Assembly: GCA_030065915.1 (NCBI GenBank)
Contig: JASJCQ010000016.1
Coordinates: 1 to 64,000 of the forward strand
From: Woeseiaceae bacterium
GTDB taxonomy: Bacteria > Pseudomonadota > Gammaproteobacteria > Steroidobacterales > Woeseiaceae
DNA length: 64,000 nt
Reading direction: 5' to 3'
Of this stretch, positions 7,867 through 17,337 are shown one piece after another. Under the pieces are notes generated by a model. It did no database searches, was not told the DNA's origin, and saw only the letters and a program-made list of their open reading frames with translations. The translations under genes and the position numbers were made by a program. The stretch's first letter is position 1; the number at the start of each line of letters is the position of its first letter.

Positions 7867-8907
7867 TTAGGCCTCTTCAGCGAGCTGCTCGCCGTCGGTA
7901 TCAAGCTCTTCGACCTTGGACGGCAGGAGAGCGGCACGGATCTTCTCCTCGATCTCATGCGCGACCTCCGGATTCTGCTTCAGAAATTCGCGAACGTTCT
8001 CCTTGCCCTGGCCGATGCGGTCGGACCCGTAGCTGTACCAGCTGCCGGCCTTGTCGACGAGGCCCTGGGCCACGCCGTGCTCGATGATCTCCCCTTCGCG
8101 AGAGATGCCCTCGCCGTAAAGGATCTCGAACTCGGTCTGCTTGAACGGCGGTGCGACCTTGTTCTTAACGACCTTGACGCGCGTCTGGTTGCCGATGACC
8201 TCGTCACCTTTCTTGATCGCGCCGATTCGACGAATGTCGAGGCGGACGGATGAGTAGAACTTAAGCGCGTTACCGCCGGTCGTCGTCTCGGGGCTGCCGA
8301 ACATGACGCCGATCTTCATGCGAATCTGGTTGATGAAAATAACCATCGCGTTTGAACGCTTGATGTTGCCGGTCAGCTTGCGGAGCGCCTGGGACATCAG
8401 TCGCGCCTGCAGGCCGACGTGCGAGTCACCCATCTCGCCTTCGATCTCCGCCTTCGGCGTCAGTGCGGCCACCGAGTCGACGACGATGACGTCGACGGCG
8501 CCGGAGCGAACCAGCATGTCAGTGATTTCCAGGGCCTGCTCGCCGGTGTCCGGCTGCGAGACCAGCAGTTCGTCCACGTTGACACCCAGTTTCTCGGCGT
8601 ACTGCGGGTCGAGCGCGTGTTCGGCGTCGACGAAAGCCGCCGTGCCGCCCATTTTCTGCGCCTCGGCGACGACCTGCAGCGTCAGCGTCGTCTTGCCGGA
8701 AGACTCCGGTCCATAGATCTCAACCACGCGGCCTTTTGGCAGGCCACCGATACCCAAAGCGACGTCGAGGCCAATAGATCCGGTGGATACGGCTTCGATG
8801 TCCTTGGCGGCATTGGCATCGCCCATACGCATGACGGAGCCCTTGCCGAACTGCTTTTCAATCTGGCCGAGGGCCTGTGCGAGCGCTTTTTTGCGGTTGT
8901 CGTCCAT
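7867..8907 (-). CDS. recA: recombinase RecA
   Basis: A 346-aa ATP-dependent strand-exchange protein and LexA co-protease. The start at 8907 ([23 protein letters not shown]) is chosen over the ORF-track start at 8958 because it matches known RecA N-termini and leaves the promoter and LexA box upstream. Walker A is GPESSGKT (66-73), the L2-region segment [17 protein letters not shown] is intact, and the acidic C-terminal tail is present. The gene heads recA-recX and probably alaS. Confidence 0.99.
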   Translation of the reverse strand: MDDNRKKALAQALGQIEKQFGKGSVMRMGDANAAKDIEAVSTGSIGLDVALGIGGLPKGRVVEIYGPESSGKTTLTLQVVAEAQKMGGTAAFVDAEHALDPQYAEKLGVNVDELLVSQPDTGEQALEITDMLVRSGAVDVIVVDSVAALTPKAEIEGEMGDSHVGLQARLMSQALRKLTGNIKRSNAMVIFINQIRMKIGVMFGSPETTTGGNALKFYSSVRLDIRRIGAIKKGDEVIGNQTRVKVVKNKVAPPFKQTEFEILYGEGISREGEIIEHGVAQGLVDKAGSWYSYGSDRIGQGKENVREFLKQNPEVAHEIEEKIRAALLPSKVEELDTDGEQLAEEA

Positions 8908-8928
8908 TTTTCGTGTCTTCCCAAAGTA

Positions 8929-8944
8929 CTGTACGGATGAACAG
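8929..8944 (-). promoter_or_regulatory. LexA (SOS) box of recA
   Basis: CTGTACGGATGAACAG fits the gammaproteobacterial consensus CTGT-N8-ACAG exactly at both half-sites. It lies 21 nt upstream of the recA start codon and just downstream of the -10 element, overlapping the expected transcription start, the usual site for LexA repression. Confidence 0.9.
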
Positions 8945-8946
8945 GG

Positions 8947-8975
8947 ATTATCACACATTGGTTTCGGGGAGTCAG
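8947..8975 (-). promoter_or_regulatory. recA sigma-70 promoter
   Basis: CTGACT and GATAAT (5/6 to consensus) are separated by 17 nt on the minus strand. The adjacent LexA box makes this assignment more convincing than hexamer quality alone. Confidence 0.7.
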
Positions 8976-9012
8976 CCCTTTATTTGGGGCGATTCCTAAG
9001 AGTTTCTGAAGA

Positions 9013-9537
9013 TTATTCCAGAAGCTGTTGTTTCAGCGGGATGTATACCCGCTCGCCTCTGCGCTCTATCGACTCCATCAGTTCGAAGTGCGTCCACTCA
9101 GGCGTAGCCGGTTGCGCCAACCGCTGAGTTTCGAACGGCCGCGCCTGCCGGCAGACGGTCATGTGCGGTCGGAACTGGTTGGTCTCGAGCGTGAATCCCG
9201 CATCGTCGAGGATGTTCTGCAGCAGCTGGTGAAGGCGAGCGAGCTCGGTTGGAATCGACGTCGGTACCAGGCAGGCAATCCGGGGACGCGGCCAGAATTC
9301 CACGCGATCCAGGCGCGTTCGAAACGGCTCCACGTGAATTTCAGAGGTCTTTCTCAAGAGCCCCGGGATCGCCGTCTCGGGGAAATCGCCGAGGTACAAG
9401 AGCGTTATGTGCCAGTTACCCCTCGGCACGGCGCGGCCGTCGATGAGGCGGGTTGCCGGGCTGATGACGTCTCGTAACCTGTCGCGCTGTCGGCTGTCGG
9501 GCCACAACGAGAAAAACAGTTTGCGTGTCGCGCTCAT
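9013..9537 (-). CDS. thpR: RNA 2',3'-cyclic phosphodiesterase (LigT/ThpR, 2H family)
   Basis: A 174-aa 2H phosphoesterase that opens 2',3'-cyclic phosphates to 2'-phosphates in RNA. The paired catalytic H-x-T motifs are HITL (around residue 43) and HMTV (around 125), in the expected two-lobe arrangement. Its ATG overlaps the pncC stop by 4 bp, so the two are translationally coupled. Its position upstream of recA suggests a small RNA/NAD housekeeping operon, with recA having its own promoter between. Confidence 0.92.
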   Translation of the reverse strand: MSATRKLFFSLWPDSRQRDRLRDVISPATRLIDGRAVPRGNWHITLLYLGDFPETAIPGLLRKTSEIHVEPFRTRLDRVEFWPRPRIACLVPTSIPTELARLHQLLQNILDDAGFTLETNQFRPHMTVCRQARPFETQRLAQPATPEWTHFELMESIERRGERVYIPLKQQLLE

Positions 9538-10025
9538 GCCCGGCCTGCCAGTCTTTCCTGGACGCCGCGTATGGCGTGAGCGACCGTCATCGATCGAACC
9601 TCGTCGCGGCCGCCTGGAAACACCTGGCGATCCGTCTCAACGGCGCCAGCGGTCGACCACGCAAACCAGACGGTGCCGACCGGCTTGTCGTCGCTGCCAC
9701 CGTCCGGGCCTGCGATGCCGCTGACCGCGACGCCGATGTCGCTGCCGGCGAGCTGCCTGACGCCCTCGGCCATCTCGATAACGACCGCTTCGCTGACGGC
9801 GCCGTGTTCATCGAGCGTTGCCTCGCTGACATCGAGCATGCTGGCCTTGGCTCCGTTACTGTAACTGACAACGCCGTAGCCGAAGACCGATGAGCTGCCA
9901 GCGATATCGGTCAGCACCTTGGCGATCCAGCCGCCGGTGCAGGACTCCGCGGTAGCCACGGTTTGGCCGGCGGTCTTCAGCGTGTTGACGAGCGTCTCGC
10001 CGAGCGAAAACAGGGTCTCAGTCAT
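9534..10025 (-). CDS. pncC: nicotinamide-nucleotide amidohydrolase PncC (CinA C-terminal domain)
   Basis: A stand-alone CinA C-terminal domain of 163 aa that deamidates NMN to nicotinic acid mononucleotide, recycling the NMN made by DNA ligase. Signature segments are ATAESCTGGWIAKVLTDIAGSS (catalytic Ser region, about 24-45) and VSGIAGPDGGSDDKPVGTVW (about 103-122). The N-terminal MoCF-like domain of full CinA is absent, as in E. coli YgaD. It overlaps the preceding glycosyltransferase by 8 bp and thpR by 4 bp. Confidence 0.94.
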   Translation of the reverse strand: MTETLFSLGETLVNTLKTAGQTVATAESCTGGWIAKVLTDIAGSSSVFGYGVVSYSNGAKASMLDVSEATLDEHGAVSEAVVIEMAEGVRQLAGSDIGVAVSGIAGPDGGSDDKPVGTVWFAWSTAGAVETDRQVFPGGRDEVRSMTVAHAIRGVQERLAGRA

Positions 10026-11103
10026 TCAGTATCGACTCGTACAGCGCGATATGCTTCTCGACCATCGAGTCGATGGAAAACTCGGCCCGCATCCGTTCGC
10101 GCGCGGCCCGCGAGTAGTTCGCGCGAAGTTCGTCGTCGTCGGCGAGCCGGATGATCGCGCGCCTGAGCGCGTCGGAGTCCTCGGGTTTCACGAGCAGGCC
10201 CGTCTCGCCGTGCAGGACCGCTTCCGGCAGGCCTCCGCTTTCGAAGCCGACGACCGGGACGCCGGCCGCCTGCGCCTTCAGCGTCGCGACGCCCAGACCT
10301 TCGGCGAGCGCCGGATGCACGAACAGGTCAAGGCAGGCGAAATAGCTGTCGAGATCCTCCCGGAAACCGGCAAACGTCACTCGATCGGTAATGCCAAGAG
10401 ACTCCGCCTGCTGCTTCAGCTCAGCCTCCAGCGGACCCTGCCCGAAGATAGCGAGATAGATGTGCGGGTGTGTGGACTTGATGTCCGCCATGGCCTTTAA
10501 CAGGAATCGATGCCCCTTGCGCGGGATCAACTGCGCAGCAGACGCGATGACGAAGGCATCTTCGGGCACGTGAAACTGGTCGCGCATATAGACACAGTCG
10601 GAGGGCTCGGCGAATTGCTCGGTATCGACCGCGCTGCGGATGACCGAGATGCGTGACGCCTCGACATCATGCTCGCGCAGAACGGCGGCGATTTTTTCGG
10701 AAATCGCGACGATGCGGCTGAACGGCCGGTAGCGCAGTGCCGCCACGAGTTTCATCTCGGTGTTGTCAACACGGCGGGATACGACGGCCGGCACGTCGGC
10801 GAACTTCGCCGCCAGCCCCCCGAGCACGTCGGCGCCCCGGCGGCTGTGGCAGTGCACGATATCCGGCTTGTAGTCGTTGATGAACTGGACGAGGCGATAG
10901 GCGAACGGCAGGTCCAGATCGCCGGCGCAGAACAGGTTTCGGACAGACAACCCCTTCGCCCGTCCTGCGGAATCGATGCCGGAGCCTGGTGGGCACACCA
11001 GCGTGCATTCGTGGCCTCGCTCAGTCAGGCCCTGCATCAGGTACAGGACCTGCTGTGGTCCGCCATAAAGATGGCGTCCCGTTTCCACATGCAGTATTTT
11101 CAT
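10018..11103 (-). CDS. GT4-family glycosyltransferase
   Basis: A 361-aa retaining GT-B glycosyltransferase. The start at 11103 (MKILHVETGRHLYGGPQQVL) is used because the ORF-track extension overlaps the mutS promoter side and shows no domain. The N-terminal acceptor lobe has the GGPQQV glycine loop. The C-terminal donor lobe has SAAQLIPRKGHRFLLKA and the E-x7-E motif in HPALAEGLGVATLKAQAAGVPVV. The acceptor could be lipid A core, O-antigen or another glycolipid. It is the first gene of the pncC-thpR unit, which is an unusual partner for them, and it diverges from mutS over a 46-bp gap. Confidence 0.85.
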   Translation of the reverse strand: MKILHVETGRHLYGGPQQVLYLMQGLTERGHECTLVCPPGSGIDSAGRAKGLSVRNLFCAGDLDLPFAYRLVQFINDYKPDIVHCHSRRGADVLGGLAAKFADVPAVVSRRVDNTEMKLVAALRYRPFSRIVAISEKIAAVLREHDVEASRISVIRSAVDTEQFAEPSDCVYMRDQFHVPEDAFVIASAAQLIPRKGHRFLLKAMADIKSTHPHIYLAIFGQGPLEAELKQQAESLGITDRVTFAGFREDLDSYFACLDLFVHPALAEGLGVATLKAQAAGVPVVGFESGGLPEAVLHGETGLLVKPEDSDALRRAIIRLADDDELRANYSRAARERMRAEFSIDSMVEKHIALYESILND

Positions 11104-11149
11104 CGAAAGAAAATCAAAGCCGCTCCTCGAGCGTCCATAATAGCCCCCG

Positions 11150-13690
11150 ATGACCGCTGAAGTAAGTTCCGTGCACACTCCGATGATGCGCCAGTACCTG
11201 CGCATCAAGTCCGATTACCCGGACATGCTCGTGTTTTATCGCATGGGCGATTTCTATGAGCTGTTCTACGATGACGCGAAGCGAGCCGCCACGCTGCTCG
11301 ATATCACGCTGACCTCGCGCGGAAAGTCCGGCGGCGAGCCGATCCCGATGGCCGGCGTCCCCTACCACGCGGCCGAAGGCTACCTGGCGCGACTGGTCCG
11401 AAAAGGCGAGTCGGTCGCGATCTGCGAGCAGGTCGGCGATCCGGCCACGAGCAAAGGACCCGTGGAACGAGAGGTCACCCGCATCGTTACGCCGGGCACG
11501 CTGACCGACGAGGCCCTGCTGGCCGACACCCGCGACAACCTCGTCGCGGCGCTTTTTCGCGGCAAAGACCGCATCGGGCTCGCCTGGCTGGATCTGGCAG
11601 GCGGGCGCTTCCGCATGACCGAGGTCCTGACCAACGAAGCGCTGCTGAGCGAAGTCGAGCGGCTCCGGCCTGCCGAACTGATTATCGACGAAGATGAGCG
11701 GCTCTCGATGCCGGACGGCATTCGCGTCAGCCGCCGGCCACCCTGGCACTTCGAGGAGGACACGGCCGAACGCCTGCTGTGCAAGCAGTTTGGCACGCAG
11801 GACCTGCTGGGCTTCGGTTGCGAGGGACTGACGCTGGGCGTCGCCGCAGCGGGTGCACTGCTGCAATACGTCGCCGATACGCAGAAGGCTGCGCTGCCCC
11901 ACCTTCAATCGATCACCGTCGAGCGGCATGACGACGCCGTCATCATGGACGCGTCGACGCGCCGCAACCTCGAACTCGAACACTCTCTCAGCGGTCATGA
12001 CGATCACACGCTGGCGGGTGTTATCGATCGCTGCCAGAGCCCGATGGGCAGCCGCCTGCTCAGGCGCTGGCTGCAGCGCCCGTTGCGGGACCACGCAATA
12101 CTGCGCACGCGCTACCAGGCCGTGGAGGCACTGTCGTCGATCCGGCCCGAGCTGCAGGAGCGGCTGAAGGGCATCGGCGATGTCGAGCGAATCCTTTCAC
12201 GCGTTGCGCTGCGTTCCGCCCGACCCAAAGACCTCGCGCAGCTTCGGGAGGCACTGTCACGCCTGCCGGCGCTGCGTCAGCTGCTGTCGGGTCTCGACTC
12301 GCCGCTGATCACGGAACTGCGATCGGACTGCAGCGATCACGACGACGAGTTCGGCCTCCTGGGACGCGCGATTATCGACAACCCGCCGATGCTGATCCGC
12401 GATGGCGGCGTTATCGCCGAAGGTTTCGATCCTGAGCTCGACGAGCTGCGCCAGATAGCCGACAACGCCGACCAGTATCTCGTCGATCTCGAATCGCGCG
12501 AACGCGAACGCACAGGCATCTCCACGCTGAAGCTCGGCTACAACCGCGTGCACGGCTACTACATCGAGATCAGCAAGGGACAGTCCGACCGCGCACCGGT
12601 GGACTACACGCGCCGGCAGACGCTGAAAGCCGCGGAGCGCTACATCACGCCGGAACTCAAGGCCTTCGAGGACAAGGTCTTGAGCGCACGCGAACGTGCG
12701 CTGACGCGCGAGAAGCTACTGTACGAGGGCCTGCTCGACAGCCTGCTCGAGGTTATTGGCGTCTTGCAACGGTCCGCGGCGACGCTCGCGCGCCTCGATG
12801 TGCTGGCCTGTTTCTCGGAGCGCAGCGAGGCACTGGCGCTGAGCAAGCCGGAGCTGACCGCGACACCCTGTCTCGACATCACCGCGGGTCGCCATCTCGT
12901 TGTCGAGCAGGTCATCGATACGCCGTTTGTCGCCAACGACCTGAGCCTCGATGAAAAGACCCGGCTGCTGGTTCTGACCGGCCCGAACATGGGCGGCAAA
13001 TCGACCTACATGCGCCAGACGGCCCTGATCGTGATCCTGGCGCACATCGGCTGCTTCGTGCCGGCCGACCGGCTGAAGGTAGGCCCGATCGACCGGATTT
13101 TCACGCGCATTGGCGCGTCCGACGACCTGGCCGGCGGACGTTCGACGTTCATGGTCGAGATGACCGAGACGGCGACGATCCTGAACAACGCGACGCCACA
13201 CAGCCTTGTACTGATGGACGAGATCGGCCGCGGCACCAGCACCTTCGACGGATTGTCGTTGGCCTGGGCGGCCGCGCATTTCATGGGTGAAACCTCGCGG
13301 GCATTCACGTTGTTCGCGACGCATTACTTCGAGCTGACGACGCTGGCCGAAGACCTCGATGCCTGCGCGAATGCGCACCTGGACGCCACCGAGCACCAGG
13401 GCCGGCTCGTGTTCCTGCACACCGTCAGGCCGGGACCCGCCAACCAGAGTTACGGCCTGCAGGTCGCGTCGCTCGCTGGCGTGCCGAAACCCGTGATTCG
13501 TCGCGCGGGCGACTACCTGAAGAAGCTCGAAGCTCAGCGCCAGTCACAGAGCCCGCAGGCAGAATTGCCGCTGGTCATCGACGACGGAGAACCCGACGCA
13601 GCGCTACGGGATGCGCTCGATGATATCGATCCGGATGAACTAACGCCGAAGCAGGCGCTCGAGGCGCTCTACGAACTGAAGAAACTCTGA
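11150..13690 (+). CDS. mutS: DNA mismatch repair protein MutS
   Basis: A 846-aa full-length MutS1 that recognises mismatches and recruits MutL. The mismatch-recognition domain contains the F-x-E motif within [13 protein letters not shown] (about residues 32-44). The lever/clamp domains follow, and then the ABC ATPase with Walker [10 protein letters not shown] (about 611-619) and the [12 protein letters not shown] Walker B/D-loop segment (about 690-700). The C-terminal [16 protein letters not shown] is the tetramerisation/beta-clamp tail. It is divergent from the glycosyltransferase and ends 27 bp from a convergent hydrolase gene. Long minus-strand ORFs opposite it are shadows. Confidence 0.98.
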   Translation: MTAEVSSVHTPMMRQYLRIKSDYPDMLVFYRMGDFYELFYDDAKRAATLLDITLTSRGKSGGEPIPMAGVPYHAAEGYLARLVRKGESVAICEQVGDPATSKGPVEREVTRIVTPGTLTDEALLADTRDNLVAALFRGKDRIGLAWLDLAGGRFRMTEVLTNEALLSEVERLRPAELIIDEDERLSMPDGIRVSRRPPWHFEEDTAERLLCKQFGTQDLLGFGCEGLTLGVAAAGALLQYVADTQKAALPHLQSITVERHDDAVIMDASTRRNLELEHSLSGHDDHTLAGVIDRCQSPMGSRLLRRWLQRPLRDHAILRTRYQAVEALSSIRPELQERLKGIGDVERILSRVALRSARPKDLAQLREALSRLPALRQLLSGLDSPLITELRSDCSDHDDEFGLLGRAIIDNPPMLIRDGGVIAEGFDPELDELRQIADNADQYLVDLESRERERTGISTLKLGYNRVHGYYIEISKGQSDRAPVDYTRRQTLKAAERYITPELKAFEDKVLSARERALTREKLLYEGLLDSLLEVIGVLQRSAATLARLDVLACFSERSEALALSKPELTATPCLDITAGRHLVVEQVIDTPFVANDLSLDEKTRLLVLTGPNMGGKSTYMRQTALIVILAHIGCFVPADRLKVGPIDRIFTRIGASDDLAGGRSTFMVEMTETATILNNATPHSLVLMDEIGRGTSTFDGLSLAWAAAHFMGETSRAFTLFATHYFELTTLAEDLDACANAHLDATEHQGRLVFLHTVRPGPANQSYGLQVASLAGVPKPVIRRAGDYLKKLEAQRQSQSPQAELPLVIDDGEPDAALRDALDDIDPDELTPKQALEALYELKKL

Positions 13691-13717
13691 CGCGATCGCC
13701 GACCGGCGACGTCGTAT

Positions 13718-14410
13718 TCAGTACAACGGATTGCGCAGGAATTCGCCGCGCTTCAGGAAGGCTGCCGCCTGGTCGGCGACGGCGCGCGAAATCAGCATGC
13801 CCATGTGACTGACGGCCATCGTGATATGGTCGTGCGCGCCGTCGAGCTGCGTCTCACTAACGGCGACCGTGCCGTCACTGGGTTCGTCGAAGCCGCCGGC
13901 GATCTGGCCGATGCCGACCGGAATCGAACCTGCGACGACGCCGACCTCGACGCGCTCACAGACCTCACCAGCCCATTCGTTGGCGACCGAGTGGATCGTG
14001 CCCTCCGGCAGGCTGCGCCCGAGGATCTGTTCGGCCCAGTTCTGGCGCGACAGGAATTCTGCCGCTCGCGAACCAGACAACGGCGAGCCGAGGCAGACGA
14101 CGCGCCCCTCAAAATCCCGGTATGCACGGGACAGCATGCGCAGCGTCACCACGCCGCCGAGGCTGTGGCCGACGATGTGACAACGATCGAGCCCTTCGTC
14201 CTCGATGAACTTTGCCAGCAAGTCGGCATTCTCGTCGAGTGAACCTTTGACGGACGGGTACGAGAAGGTCATGGCATTCCAGCCGTACTCGTTCTCGAAG
14301 TGCCGCTTGACTAGCACCATGCCGTTGCCGTGCCACCAGAAGCCGTGCACGCAGATGACTGTGTCGATGGGCGTCACGCCCGGCGAGTCGGCCGTCTCTT
14401 CGCTCATCAC
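13718..14410 (-). CDS. alpha/beta-hydrolase family protein (lipase-like)
   Basis: A 230-aa alpha/beta hydrolase without a signal peptide. The oxyanion-side strand [11 protein letters not shown] lies near residues 18-28, and the nucleophile elbow GHSLGG puts the catalytic Ser near residue 103. An acidic residue and a late histidine (GAHDHITM) can complete the triad. The size and motifs resemble short lipase/PGAP1-like esterases with a small lid. The start codon overlaps the aspS stop by 4 bp, so it is translated from the aspS mRNA. The substrate is unknown. Confidence 0.8.
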   Translation of the reverse strand: MMSEETADSPGVTPIDTVICVHGFWWHGNGMVLVKRHFENEYGWNAMTFSYPSVKGSLDENADLLAKFIEDEGLDRCHIVGHSLGGVVTLRMLSRAYRDFEGRVVCLGSPLSGSRAAEFLSRQNWAEQILGRSLPEGTIHSVANEWAGEVCERVEVGVVAGSIPVGIGQIAGGFDEPSDGTVAVSETQLDGAHDHITMAVSHMGMLISRAVADQAAAFLKRGEFLRNPLY

Positions 14411-16179
14411 TCGGTGCGCGGTGTCCGCAGCCGGATGCCCGTTTCCTTGAGCTGCTCGGCCGACACTACGCCCGGCGCATCGGTCAGCGGGTCGGCCGCC
14501 GACTGCGTCTTCGGAAACGCGATGACGTCGCGGATACTCTCGGCACCGGCCATCAGCATGACGATGCGATCGAGACCGAAGGCGATACCGCCGTGCGGTG
14601 GCGCACCGTATTCGAGCGCGCGCAACAGGAAGCCGAACTTCTCTTCGGCCTCCTCCTTGCTGATGTCGAGCAGGTCGAAGACGGCCGACTGCATGTCCTG
14701 GTCGTGGATACGAATCGAACCGCCGCCGATTTCGGAACCGTTCAATGCCATGTCATAGGCACGCGACAGCGCGTTGCCCGGGTCGGCACGCAGCGCCTCG
14801 GCGTCATTGACGGACGGCGCCGTGAACGGGTGGTGCAACGCGGTCCAGCGCTTCGTCTGCTTGTCCTTCTCGAACATCGGGAAGTCGACGACCCAGAGCG
14901 GCGCCCAGCCTTCGGCGACGAGCCCGCGGTCCTCACCCAGCTTCACGCGCAGCGCGCCCAGCGCGTCGTTAACGACGTGGGCCTTGTCGGCGCCGAAGAA
15001 GATCAGGTCACCGGTCTTCGCACCGGTACGCTCGACGATGCCGGCGACGGCGTCGTCGGGCAGGAACTTCAGGATCGGCGACTGCAGGCCGTCCCGGCCG
15101 GCATCGACGTCGTTGACCTTGATGTAGGCAAGCCCACGCGCACCGTAACGTCCGACGAAGGCCGTGTAGTCGTCGATCTCCTTGCGGCTTAAGGACGAGC
15201 CGCCCGGCAGGCACAGCGCCGCAACGCGGCCTTCGGGATCGGCCGCGGGTCCTGCGAACACCTTGAATTCGACGGACCCCATCAGGTCGGAGACCTCGAC
15301 CAGTTCGAGGTCGATGCGCAGATCCGGCTTGTCCGAACCGAAGCGCTGCATCGCCTCCGAATATGGCATGCGCGGGAACGGGTTCGGCAGGTCGACGTCC
15401 AGCACGGTCTTGAATACATGGCGGATCAGCTCTTCCATCGTGTTCGTGACGTCGGCCTCGTCGACGAAACTCATCTCGAGGTCGAGCTGCGTGAACTCGG
15501 GCTGGCGATCCGCTCGCAGGTCCTCGTCGCGGAAGCAACGGACGATCTGGTAGTAGCGATCGAGCCCGGACATCATCAACAGCTGCTTGAACAGCTGCGG
15601 CGACTGCGGCAGCGCGAAAAACTTACCCGGATGCGTGCGACTCGGAACGATGTAGTCTCGCGCGCCTTCGGGCGTCGCGCGCGTCAACATCGGCGTCTCG
15701 ACATCGACGAAGCCGTGGCCGTCTAAGAAGTCGCGCATCGCCATCGTGACCTTGTGACGGAGTCTTAAATTGTTCAGCATGTCGTCGCGACGCAGGTCGA
15801 GGTAGCGGTACGTCAGGCGCAGCTCCTCGTTGACCGTCTCATCGTGATGAAACGGCGGCGTCTCGGAGCGGTTCAACACCTCGAGTTCGTGCGCCAGCAC
15901 CTCGACGTGGCCGGTCGTCATGTTCGGGTTGATCGTGCCTTCCGGCCGCTCGCGCACGAGGCCTTTGACCTTCAATACGAATTCGCCGCGGATGCGCTCG
16001 GCTTCGGCGAAGATCTTGGCACGATCGGGGTCGAAGACGACCTGCAGCAGGCCTTCGCGATCGCGCAGGTCAATGAAAATGACGCCGCCGTGGTCGCGAC
16101 GACGATGTACCCAGCCGCACACTTCGACGTGCTCGCCAATCAGCGACTGTTCGACTTGTCCACAATAATGAGTTCGCAT
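14407..16179 (-). CDS. aspS: aspartate--tRNA ligase
   Basis: A 590-aa bacterial-type class IIb AspRS. The N-terminal OB-fold anticodon-binding domain has [22 protein letters not shown]. The class II core is split by the bacterial GAD insertion (about 290-420), and motif 2 is [19 protein letters not shown]. The C-terminal motif 3 is [13 protein letters not shown]. Length and domains match the discriminating eubacterial enzyme. The order fmdB-like, DUF502, aspS is common in gammaproteobacteria. Confidence 0.98.
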   Translation of the reverse strand: MRTHYCGQVEQSLIGEHVEVCGWVHRRRDHGGVIFIDLRDREGLLQVVFDPDRAKIFAEAERIRGEFVLKVKGLVRERPEGTINPNMTTGHVEVLAHELEVLNRSETPPFHHDETVNEELRLTYRYLDLRRDDMLNNLRLRHKVTMAMRDFLDGHGFVDVETPMLTRATPEGARDYIVPSRTHPGKFFALPQSPQLFKQLLMMSGLDRYYQIVRCFRDEDLRADRQPEFTQLDLEMSFVDEADVTNTMEELIRHVFKTVLDVDLPNPFPRMPYSEAMQRFGSDKPDLRIDLELVEVSDLMGSVEFKVFAGPAADPEGRVAALCLPGGSSLSRKEIDDYTAFVGRYGARGLAYIKVNDVDAGRDGLQSPILKFLPDDAVAGIVERTGAKTGDLIFFGADKAHVVNDALGALRVKLGEDRGLVAEGWAPLWVVDFPMFEKDKQTKRWTALHHPFTAPSVNDAEALRADPGNALSRAYDMALNGSEIGGGSIRIHDQDMQSAVFDLLDISKEEAEEKFGFLLRALEYGAPPHGGIAFGLDRIVMLMAGAESIRDVIAFPKTQSAADPLTDAPGVVSAEQLKETGIRLRTPRTE

Positions 16180-16251
16180 GACGCTCGCCGGAACCGGCCA
16201 AAAAAAGAGGCGGAATGTTACGGCTTGGGGGCTTTCAGGGCAAGCGGGCGG

Positions 16252-16938
16252 CTAGTCGCCAGCGTCAATCGACGGTGCCGGGACTTTGCTGGGGTCGTTG
16301 CGCCACGGCGGCACGACGACGCCCAGCGAGATAATCAGCTTCAACGCCTCGTCGACTTCCATGTCCAGCACGGTCACGTCTTTTCGCGGCACGATGATGA
16401 TGAAGCCGGAGGTCGGGTTCGGTGTCGTGGGCACGAAGCAGCCGACCACTTCCTCGCCGGTGCGCCCCTGCACCTCGCCGAGCTGCGTCGACGTCTGGAA
16501 TGCCAGGCTATATATCCCCTTCCTCGGGTACTCGACGAGCAGCACATTCTTGAAGGCATGGCCCGAATCCGAGAAGACGATCTCGGCGAAGTTCTTTGCC
16601 GCCGAGTAGATCGAGCGAACGACCGGGATGCGCTCCATGAGCCGTTCCCAGCCACCGAGAAACGCGCGACCCATGAAGTTCGCTGCCAATACACCGGTGA
16701 TCAGCAGGATCATGAAGACGAGGATGACGCCGAGTCCCGGGATATTGATCGGGTCGGGCGCCGCAACGAAGCCCAGCTGGTGCAGCAGCTGACCGAGCAG
16801 CAGCTCGGGCTGATACCGCGCCGGGATGATGCCCAGCGTCTTGTCCATCTGCCGAACGGCGAACGAGATCAGCAGGATCGTCAGGCCGAGCGGGATCCAG
16901 ACGAGCAGGCCGGCAACGAGGTAGCGGCGCAGGTGCAC
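16252..16938 (-). CDS. DUF502 family inner-membrane protein
   Basis: A 228-aa protein with two transmembrane helices near the N-terminus (YLVAGLLVWIPLGLTILLISF and LGVILVFMILLITGVLAANFMG), followed by a soluble domain containing RIPVVRSIYSAAKNF and VPTTPNPTSGFIIIVP, both hallmarks of the DUF502 family. The family's biochemical function is unknown. It is encoded 3 bp after the zinc-ribbon gene and 72 bp upstream of aspS, so co-transcription is likely. Confidence 0.9.
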   Translation of the reverse strand: MHLRRYLVAGLLVWIPLGLTILLISFAVRQMDKTLGIIPARYQPELLLGQLLHQLGFVAAPDPINIPGLGVILVFMILLITGVLAANFMGRAFLGGWERLMERIPVVRSIYSAAKNFAEIVFSDSGHAFKNVLLVEYPRKGIYSLAFQTSTQLGEVQGRTGEEVVGCFVPTTPNPTSGFIIIVPRKDVTVLDMEVDEALKLIISLGVVVPPWRNDPSKVPAPSIDAGD

Positions 16939-16941
16939 GGG

Positions 16942-17271
16942 TCAGGACGTCGCCGCGTCGTTCGATGACTTGGCGGGCTTGGACGACTTGCTGTCTTTGG
17001 CCGGCTTGCTGACGGACGATTTCGAATCGGACTTGCCGTCGGCCGACTTTCCATCGGCCGGTTTTCCATCGGCAAGGTTTCGTTGATTGTCTTTCTTGAA
17101 ATCGGTCTCGTACCAGCCCTGGCCTTTCAGCCGGAACCGCGGTGCGGACAGCTGGCGCTTCAGGCCGGGCTGACCGCAGGCGGGGCAGTCGACCAACGGT
17201 TCGTCAGAGATCTTCTGAAGCGCGTCCAGCGTGTGGCCGCACTCCTGGCACTGGTATCCGTAGATGGGCAT
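16942..17271 (-). CDS. FmdB/CxxC_CxxC_SSSS-type zinc ribbon protein
   Basis: A 109-aa protein. The N-terminal zinc ribbon MPIYGYQCQECGHTLDALQKIS..CPACGQPGLKRQLSAPRF has the four cysteines of the FmdB-type regulatory domain. The GWYETDFK segment that often follows is present. The last 45 or so residues are low-complexity Lys/Ser/Asp/Ala, with tandem ADGK units. The regulatory role implied by the FmdB name is unproven. It sits immediately upstream of the DUF502 gene, a recurrent pairing. Confidence 0.87.
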   Translation of the reverse strand: MPIYGYQCQECGHTLDALQKISDEPLVDCPACGQPGLKRQLSAPRFRLKGQGWYETDFKKDNQRNLADGKPADGKSADGKSDSKSSVSKPAKDSKSSKPAKSSNDAATS

Positions 17272-17337
17272 CGTCGATCAAACCTCTGAAAAAATGCTCG
17301 CGCATTATATAGGAATGCCGTTTTCGTGCGCGCCGAC

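Noticed and set aside
11114-12094. Minus-strand 326-aa ORF opposite mutS
   Set aside because: Antisense shadow; mutS frame is intact and conserved throughout.
15844-16968. Plus-strand 374-aa ORF opposite aspS and the DUF502 gene
   Set aside because: Spans two well-supported genes and the gap between them on the other strand; composition is that of an antisense shadow in GC-rich DNA.
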